The position numbers were made by a program, and so were the translations under genes. The notes beneath the pieces were generated by a model. It searched no databases and was not told where the DNA came from. It was given only the letters and a program-made list of their open reading frames with translations. Below are positions 1 through 6,142 of a stretch of 8,225 nucleotides of DNA, piece after piece; the first letter of the stretch is position 1, and each line of letters begins with the position of its first letter. The stretch is from Dehalococcoidia bacterium (GTDB taxonomy: Bacteria > Chloroflexota > Dehalococcoidia > GIF9 > AB-539-J10): contig JAUWGZ010000056.1 of assembly GCA_030606165.1 (NCBI GenBank), positions 1 to 8,225 of the forward strand. The letters are read 5' to 3'.

Positions 1-148
1 CATTGCTCGAGCTCTTGCTAAAGAAAACGAGCTATTTAAGCCCATGTTACGTAAAGAAGGCTTGCTTACTCGGGATGCTAGAATCAAAGAACGCAAAAAA
101 TACGGACTCAAACGAGCTCGCAAGGCACCACAATATACCAAACGCTAA
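1..148 (+). CDS. rpsI: 30S ribosomal protein S9, C-terminal part (5' end outside window)
   Basis: The last 48 codons of S9, a small-subunit ribosomal protein whose C-terminal tail reaches towards the P-site tRNA. The frame starting at base 2 reads IARALAKENE, then LTRDARIKERKKYG, and ends APQYTKR before the TAA at 146-148. The TRDxRxKERKKYG block and the basic tail ending in KR are hallmarks of bacterial S9. The gene lacks its start because it is cut by the window edge; in most bacteria rplM (L13) lies just upstream, so it is expected there. A longer open frame over the same bases (3-203) is an overlapping out-of-frame shadow. The family assignment is very secure. Confidence 0.96.
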   Translation, partial: IARALAKENELFKPMLRKEGLLTRDARIKERKKYGLKRARKAPQYTKR

Positions 149-181
149 CCGTGCTCCGACTTATCAATTGGCGACGGGGAA

Positions 182-208
182 CTGGTTTTTGGATTTTCTT
201 TAAACCAG
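182..208 (+). other. Hairpin downstream of rpsI, possible transcript end
   Basis: CTGGTTT (182-188) is a perfect inverted match to AAACCAG (202-208), with a 13-base T-rich loop. It lies 34 bases after the rpsI stop and could mark the end of the ribosomal-protein transcript. No run of T follows the stem, so it is not a classical intrinsic terminator. Confidence 0.25.
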
Positions 209-211
209 ACT

Positions 212-241
212 TTGACAATTTCGTAGCTAAGAGAGGATAAG
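212..241 (+). promoter_or_regulatory. Candidate sigma70 promoter with no gene directly downstream
   Basis: A perfect -35 hexamer TTGACA (212-217) is followed after 18 bases by GATAAG (236-241), which matches four of six positions of TATAAT. The next gene is the tRNA-Gln gene at 501, which has its own closer promoter. This could be chance, an upstream tRNA promoter, or the start of a short non-coding transcript. Confidence 0.22.
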
Positions 242-279
242 CCCGTCAAGCATCGACGATTGTTTAATAACATCCGTTT

Positions 280-432
280 GTCATTCTGAGCCCTTCGCAT
301 CTTGTCATTACAAGTCCTTTTCCTTTTGTCATTCTGAGCGAAGCGAAGAATCTAACCCTGCTCAGGATAAACTCCGCGAAGAATCTCTCAGATTCTTCGT
401 CGTCCAAATGAATTTGGACTCCTCAAGATGAC
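280..432. repeat. Degenerate palindromic dispersed repeat (REP/BIME-like)
   Basis: GTCATTCTGAG occurs at 280-290 and again at 328-338, where it continues as CGAAGCGAAGAATCT to 353. At 390-432 a degenerate inverted partner appears: AGATTCTTCG, then sequence ending CTCAAGATGACA, which is roughly the reverse complement of the 328-353 unit. Inside lie two perfect hairpins: CGAAGAATCT (377-386) with AGATTCTTCG (390-399) around a CTC loop, and GTCCAAAT (402-409) with ATTTGGAC (412-419) around GA. From memory, units beginning GTCATTCTGAGCGAAGCGAA recur between genes in many environmental bacteria, including Dehalococcoidia. No open frame crosses it convincingly. Function is unknown; the folded RNA may stabilise or end the neighbouring transcript. 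Confidence 0.7.
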
Positions 433-461
433 ATTACTAGACGCTCTCAGGCATCGTGCTA

Positions 462-490
462 TTGCTCCAGACAGGGGGAACAGCTATAAT
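462..490 (+). promoter_or_regulatory. sigma70-type promoter for the tRNA pair
   Basis: A perfect -10 hexamer TATAAT (485-490) lies 17 bases after a partial -35 TTGCTC (462-467). The predicted start of transcription is near 497, only a few bases before the tRNA-Gln gene, as is usual for stable RNA operons. The -10 and its placement are strong; the -35 is weak (TTG only). Confidence 0.7.
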
Positions 491-500
491 ATTAACCTGC

Positions 501-574
501 TGGGGATTAGTCTAGCGGTAGGACGACTGACTCTGGATCAGTTAGGCCAGGTTCGAATCCTGGATCCCCAGCCA
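501..574 (+). tRNA. tRNA-Gln (anticodon CUG)
   Basis: A complete cloverleaf can be drawn by hand. The acceptor stem is TGGGGAT (501-507) with ATCCCCA (564-570), discriminator G571, and CCA encoded at 572-574. The D-arm is 510-524. The anticodon stem ACTGA (526-530) pairs with TCAGT (538-542) around the loop CTCTGGA, giving anticodon CTG at 533-535, which reads CAG. The T-arm is CCAGG/CCTGG with loop TTCGAAT. The U1-A72 end pair fits glutamine tRNAs. It lies four bases upstream of a tRNA-Glu gene and they are very probably one transcript. Confidence 0.95.
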
Positions 575-578
575 GTGT

Positions 579-655
579 GGCGCATTCGTCTAGAGGCCTA
601 GGACACCTCCCTCTCAAGGAGGAGACCACCGGTTCGAATCCGGTATGCGCTACCA
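579..655 (+). tRNA. tRNA-Glu (anticodon CUC)
   Basis: The acceptor stem GGCGCAT (579-585) pairs with ATGCGCT (645-651), with a G-U wobble at the first pair. Discriminator A652 is followed by encoded CCA (653-655). The D-arm is 588-604. The anticodon stem CCTCC (606-610) pairs with GGAGG (618-622) around CTCTCAA, giving anticodon CTC at 613-615, which reads GAG. The T-arm is ACCGG/CCGGT with loop TTCGAAT. It sits in tandem with tRNA-Gln, with a spacer of only four bases, so the two are expected to be processed from one precursor. No T-rich terminator follows directly. Confidence 0.95.
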
Positions 656-687
656 CCTATTTGCAACCCGGCTAGGCTAGCTTGCTC

Positions 688-714
688 AATTAGCACCCCC
701 AGCTAATTTCCTTT
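688..714 (+). terminator. Weak hairpin after the tRNA pair, possible terminator
   Basis: AATTAGC (688-694) and GCTAATT (702-708) form a perfect seven-base stem around ACCCCCA, followed by TCCTTT. The position, 33 bases after the tRNA-Glu CCA, suits a terminator. The stem is AT-rich and the T tract short and broken, so it would be a weak one, and some transcripts may read through into trpS. Confidence 0.35.
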
Positions 715-718
715 AGCC

Positions 719-748
719 TTGTTACCCGTTTCTTCTATGTGCTAAACT
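719..748 (+). promoter_or_regulatory. Candidate promoter of trpS
   Basis: TTGTTA (719-724, four of six matches to TTGACA) is followed after 18 bases by an extended -10 of the form TGC-TAAACT (740-748). Transcription would begin around 754-757, leaving a leader of only about five to eight bases before the trpS ATG at 762. That agrees with the lack of a Shine-Dalgarno sequence there. Both boxes are imperfect. Confidence 0.35.
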
Positions 749-761
749 TTGCCACAAATAA

Positions 762-1763
762 ATGAGAAAACGCGTTTTCTCTGGCTTCCGCCCCACAGGC
801 AGACAGCATATTGGTAACTACCTGGGAGCGGTACAGAATTTCGTCGCCCTTCAAGATGAATATGACTGCGTCTATTGCGTAGTGGATATTCATGCTCTCA
901 CCACTCTGGAAAGCACAGAATCTCTTCGGGAAGACATTTACGAAATGGTGCTTGACTGGCTGGCGGCCGGAATCGACCCACAGAAGAGCATAATCTTCGT
1001 TCAGTCCCATGTTCCTCAGGTAGAGGAGCTCCATACTTTGTTCAGTATGGTGACTCCTTTAGGTTGGTTATTACGTGTTCCGACATTTAAGGAAAAGGTT
1101 AAGACGCAGCCACATAACGTCAATTATGGGCTGGTGGGTTATCCTGTTCTCATGACTGCCGATATTGCCCTTTATAAGGGAGAAGTTGTTCCTGTGGGCG
1201 AAGACCAGCTTCCTCATCTTGAATTGGCTCGTGAGATAGTGCGTCGGTTTAACTCACTTTTCGGGTTTGTATTTCCTGAGCCGCAGGCAAAGCTTACCAA
1301 CTTTCCTTCAGTTTTGGGCCTGGATGGGGTGCAGAAGATGAGCAAAAGCTATAATAACCATATTGAAATAGCTGCTTCTCCAAAGGAAATCTCGGAGCGA
1401 GTGATGGTTGCCTTTACAGACCCGGCGCGGAGGTACCGCTCTGACCCGGGGCATCCTGAAGTGTGTAATGTTTTCCGCCTCCACAGTTTTTTCACCCCGG
1501 CCCGAGTAGAAGAAATTGCTTCAGAGTGTCGTAGCGCTCGCATCGGCTGTGTGGACTGCAAGAAGATACTAGCTGAGAGCATCAGTTCGAATCTGGAGCC
1601 TTTCCGGGAAAGGCGGGCTGCTTTAGCCTCCAAGTCTGGTTATGTCGCTCAAGTCCTTGCCGATGGAGCTAATCGAGCTGAAGTTATAGCCGAAGAGACT
1701 ATCGGAGAGGTTAAAGAAAAAATGGGGCTCCTTCAGCGTGCCGATTTGGAGCGACTCGGGTAA
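762..1763 (+). CDS. trpS: Tryptophanyl-tRNA synthetase
   Basis: This class I aminoacyl-tRNA synthetase activates tryptophan with ATP and loads it onto tRNA-Trp in the cytoplasm. The 333-residue length is normal for the family. The HIGH-type motif is PTGRQHIGNY at residues 11-20 and the KMSKS motif is at 192-196. Other family blocks are VDIHALT near 41, FVQSHVPQVEELH near 79, GYPVLMTADI near 126 with VPVGEDQLPHLE after it, and the late IGCVDCKK segment. The ATG start fits the family's usual beginning (RVFSGxxPTG), and nothing upstream extends it. No clear Shine-Dalgarno sequence precedes it, which suggests a very short leader or weak initiation. It follows the tRNA pair by 106 bases and precedes an amino-acid dehydrogenase by 57. 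I see no T-box upstream. Confidence 0.97.
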   Translation: MRKRVFSGFRPTGRQHIGNYLGAVQNFVALQDEYDCVYCVVDIHALTTLESTESLREDIYEMVLDWLAAGIDPQKSIIFVQSHVPQVEELHTLFSMVTPLGWLLRVPTFKEKVKTQPHNVNYGLVGYPVLMTADIALYKGEVVPVGEDQLPHLELAREIVRRFNSLFGFVFPEPQAKLTNFPSVLGLDGVQKMSKSYNNHIEIAASPKEISERVMVAFTDPARRYRSDPGHPEVCNVFRLHSFFTPARVEEIASECRSARIGCVDCKKILAESISSNLEPFRERRAALASKSGYVAQVLADGANRAEVIAEETIGEVKEKMGLLQRADLERLG

Positions 1764-1820
1764 GGCATAGCCAGCATCTCTAAAATCCCCATGTCCTGAG
1801 TTCCGAAGGTAGAGCGGAAA

Positions 1821-3206
1821 ATGAAATCACTTGATAGCGTATTCAATGTATTGGCAGAAGAAGGATTAACCACCCTGGAAGTCTTCTATAACAGGCGGGA
1901 AGACAAATTCATATTGAAGGGAATGAAGGAATGGGAGGAAGGCGTAAAGTGGGATAAATATATGGTTGACTTTACTCATGAGGATATTTTGACGGATGAT
2001 TACAGGTCAGTAGGTACAAAAGCACTGGTGAGAGTCTTCTCTAACCTGGGTCTAGAAGGTTACTTGAGGAGAATCGAAAACCTTTTGAGAGAGGGAAAAC
2101 ACCACGGAATCGAGTTTTATCATAACCGCAGACTGAATATAAGGGTAATGTATTGTAAGAGTGTTAATGCCCTTGGAATAAGAAACAAGAGACATGCGCT
2201 ACGCGCTGGTGGAATACGGAGACACGAGCCAGACGAGCCAGAGATAGATGTTCTCATGGATGGACTGAATCTGGCTAGAGCCATGTCATACAAAAATGCC
2301 CTAGCCGGTATCCCTTATGGTGGCTCAAAGATACTTGTCCAGTGTGCCCCGGTTGACCTTAGTGACTTTGAAACCTTGGGCTTTCTCGCCTATATAATCG
2401 ACAGGACCCGCTCGTTTACCGGACCTGATATGGGATTTGAGCCGGCAATGACTGATATTATGCGAGAAAGATTTACCAAGGCCATTACTGGCGGCATAAA
2501 GAGTCCGTTGGGTCCCACCGGCGGTGTCACCGCCTATGGAGGGTATTTAGCTATCATGGAAGCGTGTGATTTCGTTTACGGCAGCCGTAGTCTGAGCGGT
2601 AGGCTGATAGCCATTCAGGGGTTAGGCGCATGCGGTTACCCGCTTGCCGAATATCTTTTAGGAGAAGGTGCCGCTCTCATAGCTAGTGATATAGACAGGT
2701 CAAAGATTGATAAACTGCAACGAGCCTGGAATACCGATGTTGTCAAATCTGTCCAGCCCGAGGACATCTATACGGTGAAGGCTGATATATTTTCGCCCTG
2801 TGCTATAGGCGGCATAATAACTGAGGATATAATAGACAAATTCAAGTTCGATATCATAATGGGGCTGGCTAATAACCAGCTCAAAGCCACCAGTCAAGAA
2901 GGGGAGATAGAAATAGCCAGACAGTTGGCCAGGGCCGGTATTCTCTTTATCGTCGAGTGGGCGTATAATATTTCCGGGGTTCTCGCTGGTTGGGCCGAGT
3001 ACATATTCGGGGAGGAAGCGTCTTTTGCTAAAATAAAGCCCCGGATAGAGTTAATCTGCAGAGATAACCTGAGAAAACTGCTTGATGAAGCAAAGAGAGT
3101 GGATAAAACACCAACAGAGCTGATATATAACAAAGTTGAAGATGCCATCTATTCGGGAGTTTCGTTTAGCGAATTGTTGTCCGAAGGAGGTGTAGATGTA
3201 AGTTAA
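1821..3206 (+). CDS. Glu/Leu/Phe/Val dehydrogenase family protein with N-terminal extension
   Basis: Members of this family reversibly deaminate an amino acid to its 2-oxo acid with NAD(P). The core resembles leucine and phenylalanine dehydrogenases. ARAMSYKNALAG carries the substrate lysine (K158), and GGSK (167-170) carries the catalytic lysine (K170), twelve residues later as in leucine dehydrogenase. GPDMG (201-205) offers the conserved aspartate D203. The Rossmann loop is GLGACG (267-272), with D290 at the end of the second strand, favouring NAD. FSPCAIGG (324-331) and ANNQL (350-354) are also diagnostic. Two things are odd. The family's usual GGGK reads GGSK, and about 95 N-terminal residues precede the part I can align, making 461 residues against about 365 for typical leucine dehydrogenases. 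Substrate cannot be told from sequence. The ATG has only a weak ribosome site (AAGGT at 1806-1810). It lies between trpS and an ABC importer. Confidence 0.9.
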   Translation: MKSLDSVFNVLAEEGLTTLEVFYNRREDKFILKGMKEWEEGVKWDKYMVDFTHEDILTDDYRSVGTKALVRVFSNLGLEGYLRRIENLLREGKHHGIEFYHNRRLNIRVMYCKSVNALGIRNKRHALRAGGIRRHEPDEPEIDVLMDGLNLARAMSYKNALAGIPYGGSKILVQCAPVDLSDFETLGFLAYIIDRTRSFTGPDMGFEPAMTDIMRERFTKAITGGIKSPLGPTGGVTAYGGYLAIMEACDFVYGSRSLSGRLIAIQGLGACGYPLAEYLLGEGAALIASDIDRSKIDKLQRAWNTDVVKSVQPEDIYTVKADIFSPCAIGGIITEDIIDKFKFDIIMGLANNQLKATSQEGEIEIARQLARAGILFIVEWAYNISGVLAGWAEYIFGEEASFAKIKPRIELICRDNLRKLLDEAKRVDKTPTELIYNKVEDAIYSGVSFSELLSEGGVDVS

Positions 3207-3259
3207 TGGCTATAAGTCAAATAATTATAAATTCTAAAGGGAGGTTTTGGATTGAATAA
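3206..3259 (+). CDS. Possible 17-residue coupling or leader ORF
   Basis: An ATG at 3206 overlaps the stop of the dehydrogenase gene by one base (TAATG) and reads MAISQIIINSKGRFWIE to a TAA at 3257-3259, eight bases inside the next gene. It would carry ribosomes across the short gap and release them at the TTG start of the binding-protein gene. A strong Shine-Dalgarno match, AAGGAGGTG at 3184-3192, lies upstream, but at 13 bases from this ATG it is rather far. The peptide holds one tryptophan, too few for convincing attenuation. It may well be chance. Confidence 0.2.
   Translation: MAISQIIINSKGRFWIE
3239..3244 (+). promoter_or_regulatory. Ribosome binding site that decides a TTG start
   Basis: GGGAGG lies seven bases before the TTG at 3252. 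No ATG or GTG in that frame fits as well, and the protein from the TTG begins with a proper basic-then-hydrophobic signal segment. Together these fix the unusual start codon of the binding-protein gene. Confidence 0.8.
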
Positions 3260-4262
3260 AAAAATTGTACCGATACTAAGTGTTGTTTGTGTCGGGCTTG
3301 CAGTAGCCCTGGCGGTGGTGTTGATACGTGGCGTTGGCGGCCCGCCAGCCGAGGAGCCAGCCATGGAATACAAGATTGGCATAACTCAGATAATTACCCA
3401 CGATGCCCTTGACCTTTGCCGCCAAGGCTTTATTGACCAGATGGAGGAAGAGGGATTTGTCGAAGGAGAAAACGTCTATTATTTTTTGAGGAACGCTGGA
3501 GGGGATATGTCAACGGCATCTTCAATCGCCAATTATTTTGTTTCGGTGGATGTGGACTTAATCTTCAGTATTGCTACGCCGACAACCCAAGCCTGCGCGA
3601 GTGCAGTTGAGGGCACTGATATACCGGTAGTTTTTGCTGCCGTGACCGATCCGGTAGCGGCTGGGTTCGCTGCTAACTGGACTGTGCCTGGCGGCCAGAT
3701 AACCGGGGCCAGTGATTGGGCGGATGTCGGAGCTCAGGTAAAACTGGGCATGGATATTTATCCTGCCGAGAGGTTAGGGGTTATCTACAATGCCGGCGAG
3801 GTAAACTCTGTGGTGCAAGTAGACGAACTCAAGGCGGTAGCAGCGAGCCTGAATATCACGGAGATTGTCGAGGCTCCAGTAGCGACAACTGCCGATGTTT
3901 ACGCCGCGGCAATGTCTCTTGTTGGCAGGGTTGATGCTATTTGGGAGCCTTCCGATAATACGGTAGCATCAGCGATAGGGTCGGTGGTAGCGGTTTGTGA
4001 GGATAATGACATACCACTGTTCGCCAGCGATGTTGGCATGGCGAGGGAAGGAGCCATTAGCGGTCTTGGACTCGATTACTATGTCAATGGCCAGGAAGCT
4101 GCTAAGCTAGCTGCTCGTGTTCTGAGAGGAGAAGACCCGGCTAACATCCCTATTAGCACGACCCCGATGACAATCGTATATTTGTGCCCGGCTGCAGCTG
4201 TGGAGATGGGGGTAACCATTCCTCAGACAGTCCTGGATACGGCCACTGAGGTATGCGAATAA
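3252..4262 (+). CDS. ABC transporter substrate-binding protein (ABC_sub_bind / TrpX-like)
   Basis: Extracytoplasmic solute receptor of an ABC importer, placed by motifs in the ABC_sub_bind family (Pfam PF04392). Residues 1-30 are MNKK followed by a hydrophobic stretch, a signal or membrane anchor. I see no lipobox cysteine at a sensible place, so it is probably held by an uncleaved N-terminal helix rather than as a lipoprotein. The mature part opens with YKIGITQIITHDALD (40-54). It then has the family blocks NAGGDMSTA (81-89), IATPTTQA (107-114), VTDPVAAGF (131-139), TGASDW (151-156), PSDNTVASA (233-241) and GLDYYVNGQEAAKLA (273-287). At 336 residues the length is normal. Characterised relatives bind tryptophan or tyrosine, but the substrate here is inferred. 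The start is TTG. Permease and ATPase genes follow directly. Confidence 0.93.
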   Translation: MNKKIVPILSVVCVGLAVALAVVLIRGVGGPPAEEPAMEYKIGITQIITHDALDLCRQGFIDQMEEEGFVEGENVYYFLRNAGGDMSTASSIANYFVSVDVDLIFSIATPTTQACASAVEGTDIPVVFAAVTDPVAAGFAANWTVPGGQITGASDWADVGAQVKLGMDIYPAERLGVIYNAGEVNSVVQVDELKAVAASLNITEIVEAPVATTADVYAAAMSLVGRVDAIWEPSDNTVASAIGSVVAVCEDNDIPLFASDVGMAREGAISGLGLDYYVNGQEAAKLAARVLRGEDPANIPISTTPMTIVYLCPAAAVEMGVTIPQTVLDTATEVCE

Positions 4263-4326
4263 GCAGTCGCAGGGACGATAACCATCGCCAATTGAATAGA
4301 TAAGAGATAATGCTCCACACTCGGAG

Positions 4327-4331
4327 AGGAG
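4327..4331 (+). promoter_or_regulatory. Ribosome binding site for the TTG-started permease gene
   Basis: AGGAG lies six bases before the TTG at 4338, inside a purine-rich run (4323-4335). It supports a second TTG start in the same operon. The first ATG in this frame is far downstream, and using it would delete membrane segments. Confidence 0.7.
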
Positions 4332-4337
4332 AGGGTA

Positions 4338-5249
4338 TTGCTTGATGTAGTGGGTCATGTGTTGTCTTTTTCGCTCTATGAGGGGCTGGTATTTGGATTT
4401 GTCGCTATAGGTGTGTATCTCACCTTCCGGGTTCTTGGTTTTCCCGACCTCACAGTGGATGGCAGCTTCACTCTGGGAGCAGCGGTTACCGCCGTGCTTA
4501 TTGTAAGCGGTGTGAATCCATTCCTGGCGACCCTGGCTGCTCTCGGAGCAGGCTTATGTGCTGGCATGGCAACATCATTGCTCAACACCAAGCTGAGGAT
4601 ACCGGCTCTGCTGGCTGGTATCCTTGTGATGGTCGCCCTTTACTCTATAAATCTGAGGGTTATGGGGGGAGCCAATGTTTCCCTTCTTCGCGAGGTAACC
4701 ATCTTCGACCAGGTCTCTGAATTCCTGGGGGTGAGCACTCGTATTGGGTATCAGCTTGTGGTTGCCGGAGTGCTGGCGGTTATTGTTTTCTTCATCTTAA
4801 ACTGGTTCCTGCGCACGGAGATTGGTCTGGCGTTGAGGGCCACAGGCGACAACGAGCAGATGGTGCGGGGTTTCGGGGTAAATACCGATATGACCACGAT
4901 ACTTGGTGTCGCTATTGCCAATGGGCTTGTTGCCCTCGGTGGCGCGGTGGTGGCTCAGGGTCAGGGATTTGCTGATGTGGGCATGGGGATAGGGATGATT
5001 GTGATGGGCTTAGCCGCAGTGATAATCGGCGAAGCGCTATTTCGGCCCAAAGGTGTAGCCAGGCTTCTGCTGGCAGTGCTGGGCGGCACTTTTATCTACC
5101 GCCTGGTCATAAGTGTTGCCCTCAGGTTAGGTATGGCTCCGGGTGATTTGAAGCTGATTACAGCCGTATTGGTGATTATAGCTCTAGCGGTTCCATACCT
5201 GCAGAAGAAGATACGGCGGGAGTGGCAGCCACCGGCGGCAAGGTGGTAA
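4338..5249 (+). CDS. ABC transporter permease (BPD_transp_2, TrpY-like)
   Basis: The inner-membrane channel subunit of the importer whose receptor is encoded 75 bases upstream and whose ATPase follows 13 bases downstream. The 303 residues are very hydrophobic and show about eight to nine membrane segments, for example near 12-33, 44-58, 60-80, 87-105, 138-157, 187-206, 215-232, 241-262 and 272-287. Family features include YLTFRVLGFPDLTVDGSFTLG early on. A cytoplasmic coupling loop, TEIGLALRATGDNEQMVRGFG (roughly 160-180), should dock on the ATPase. The C-terminus ends in a short basic tail. This permease group is shared with branched-chain amino acid and ribose importers; pairing with an ABC_sub_bind receptor points to the TrpXYZ-like class. 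It probably works as a homodimer, since there is only one permease gene. Confidence 0.93.
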   Translation: MLDVVGHVLSFSLYEGLVFGFVAIGVYLTFRVLGFPDLTVDGSFTLGAAVTAVLIVSGVNPFLATLAALGAGLCAGMATSLLNTKLRIPALLAGILVMVALYSINLRVMGGANVSLLREVTIFDQVSEFLGVSTRIGYQLVVAGVLAVIVFFILNWFLRTEIGLALRATGDNEQMVRGFGVNTDMTTILGVAIANGLVALGGAVVAQGQGFADVGMGIGMIVMGLAAVIIGEALFRPKGVARLLLAVLGGTFIYRLVISVALRLGMAPGDLKLITAVLVIIALAVPYLQKKIRREWQPPAARW

Positions 5250-5262
5250 AAGGATAATTCTG

Positions 5263-6084
5263 ATGAGTGAGAATAAGAGTTTGCTCAGGCTCAAGCAAAT
5301 AACCAAGGTATTCTCTAAAGGCACTGTAGATGAGGTTAGAGCACTGGATAAAATTAATCTGGATGTCGACGCCGAGGACTACATCGCCATCATTGGGAGT
5401 AACGGAGCTGGAAAAACTACCTTACTTAATATAATTGCTGGCGTATATCCGCCGGAGAATGGTGGCAGGATTATTGTTAATGACAAAGAGATTAGCGGAC
5501 TGAGTGAATATAGGCGCGCTCGCTATGTTGGCCGGGTCTATCAAGACCCCCATATAGGCACTGCCGCCAAGATGACCATAGAAGAAAACATGGCCATGGC
5601 CTTGTTACGAGGGCAGCCAAGAGGATTACGAGTCGCCAGTGATAAACAACGTAGGGAGTTGTTCCATGCAGCTCTGGCTCCCCTGGGACTAGGGCTGGAG
5701 AATAGACTCAATGCTCTGGTGGGTACGCTTTCAGGAGGTCAAAGACAGGCTCTGGCACTGGTAATGGCTACTTTGAGTAAACCAGCAATATTACTACTTG
5801 ACGAACATGTAGCCACGCTGGACCCCAGGACAGCCCAGATAGTGCTCGATTTAACCGAAATGCTCGTAAAGCGGGAAAAGATGACCACTATCATGGTTAC
5901 TCACAATATGGAACTGGCTCTTCGCCATGGTAATCGACTGATTATGATGCATAAAGGCAGAATAGTGGTTGATATGAACCGGGGGCAGAAGGCCGATCTC
6001 GCCATCAATGACCTTATCGTGGCTTTCGAACGGGCCAGCGGAGAAGAATTCGTTGATGATAACATCCTGCTTCCTTCTGGTTAG
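5263..6084 (+). CDS. ABC transporter ATP-binding protein (TrpZ-like)
   Basis: The ATPase that powers the importer encoded just upstream, working as a dimer on the cytoplasmic side. All nucleotide-binding elements are present: Walker A GSNGAGKT (45-52), Q-loop glutamine Q94 in VYQDP, signature LSGGQ (156-160), Walker B ILLLDE (176-181), the D-loop in ATLDP, and the switch histidine H214 in VTHNM. Walker B continues as DEH rather than the usual DEP or DEA; I recall DEHxAxLDP as typical of this transporter class, which supports the assignment. The 273-residue length is normal. The ATG has AAAAGGAT upstream (5248-5254) and lies 13 bases after the permease stop, so the two are co-transcribed. There is no clear terminator after it. 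Confidence 0.95.
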   Translation: MSENKSLLRLKQITKVFSKGTVDEVRALDKINLDVDAEDYIAIIGSNGAGKTTLLNIIAGVYPPENGGRIIVNDKEISGLSEYRRARYVGRVYQDPHIGTAAKMTIEENMAMALLRGQPRGLRVASDKQRRELFHAALAPLGLGLENRLNALVGTLSGGQRQALALVMATLSKPAILLLDEHVATLDPRTAQIVLDLTEMLVKREKMTTIMVTHNMELALRHGNRLIMMHKGRIVVDMNRGQKADLAINDLIVAFERASGEEFVDDNILLPSG

Positions 6085-6142
6085 GAATTTAGCCCAGGCA
6101 ACTTCATCGGGCAATCTCATCACGGCGTCGGTATTGCAGCTT

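Noticed and set aside
3..203. 66-codon open frame at the left edge
   Set aside because: It overlaps the rpsI tail in another frame; the rpsI frame matches a conserved ribosomal protein, and this one resembles nothing I know.
280..432. CRISPR array or insertion sequence
   Set aside because: The repeated units are few, unevenly spaced and palindromic, with no regular spacers, no transposase frame and no target-site duplication that I can see.
656..761. T-box or other aminoacyl-tRNA-sensing leader before trpS
   Set aside because: The gap is only 106 bases and I see neither the conserved T-box sequence nor a large specifier stem.
735..1034. Minus-strand open frame over the start of trpS
   Set aside because: It lies opposite strongly conserved trpS motifs, has no ribosome site and no family resemblance, so it is an antisense shadow.
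3203..3231. TTAATG, 17 bases, TATAAA as a promoter for the ABC operon
   Set aside because: The -35 matches poorly, and RNA would start right at the ribosome site (3239), leaving it too close to the 5' end. Co-transcription with the dehydrogenase gene is simpler.
3716..3934. Plus-strand open frame inside the binding-protein gene
   Set aside because: Cys-, Gly- and Arg-rich translation typical of an out-of-frame reading of a GC-rich gene.
6092..6112. GCCC/GGGC stem after the ATPase gene as a terminator
   Set aside because: Only four base pairs with a 13-base loop and no T run.
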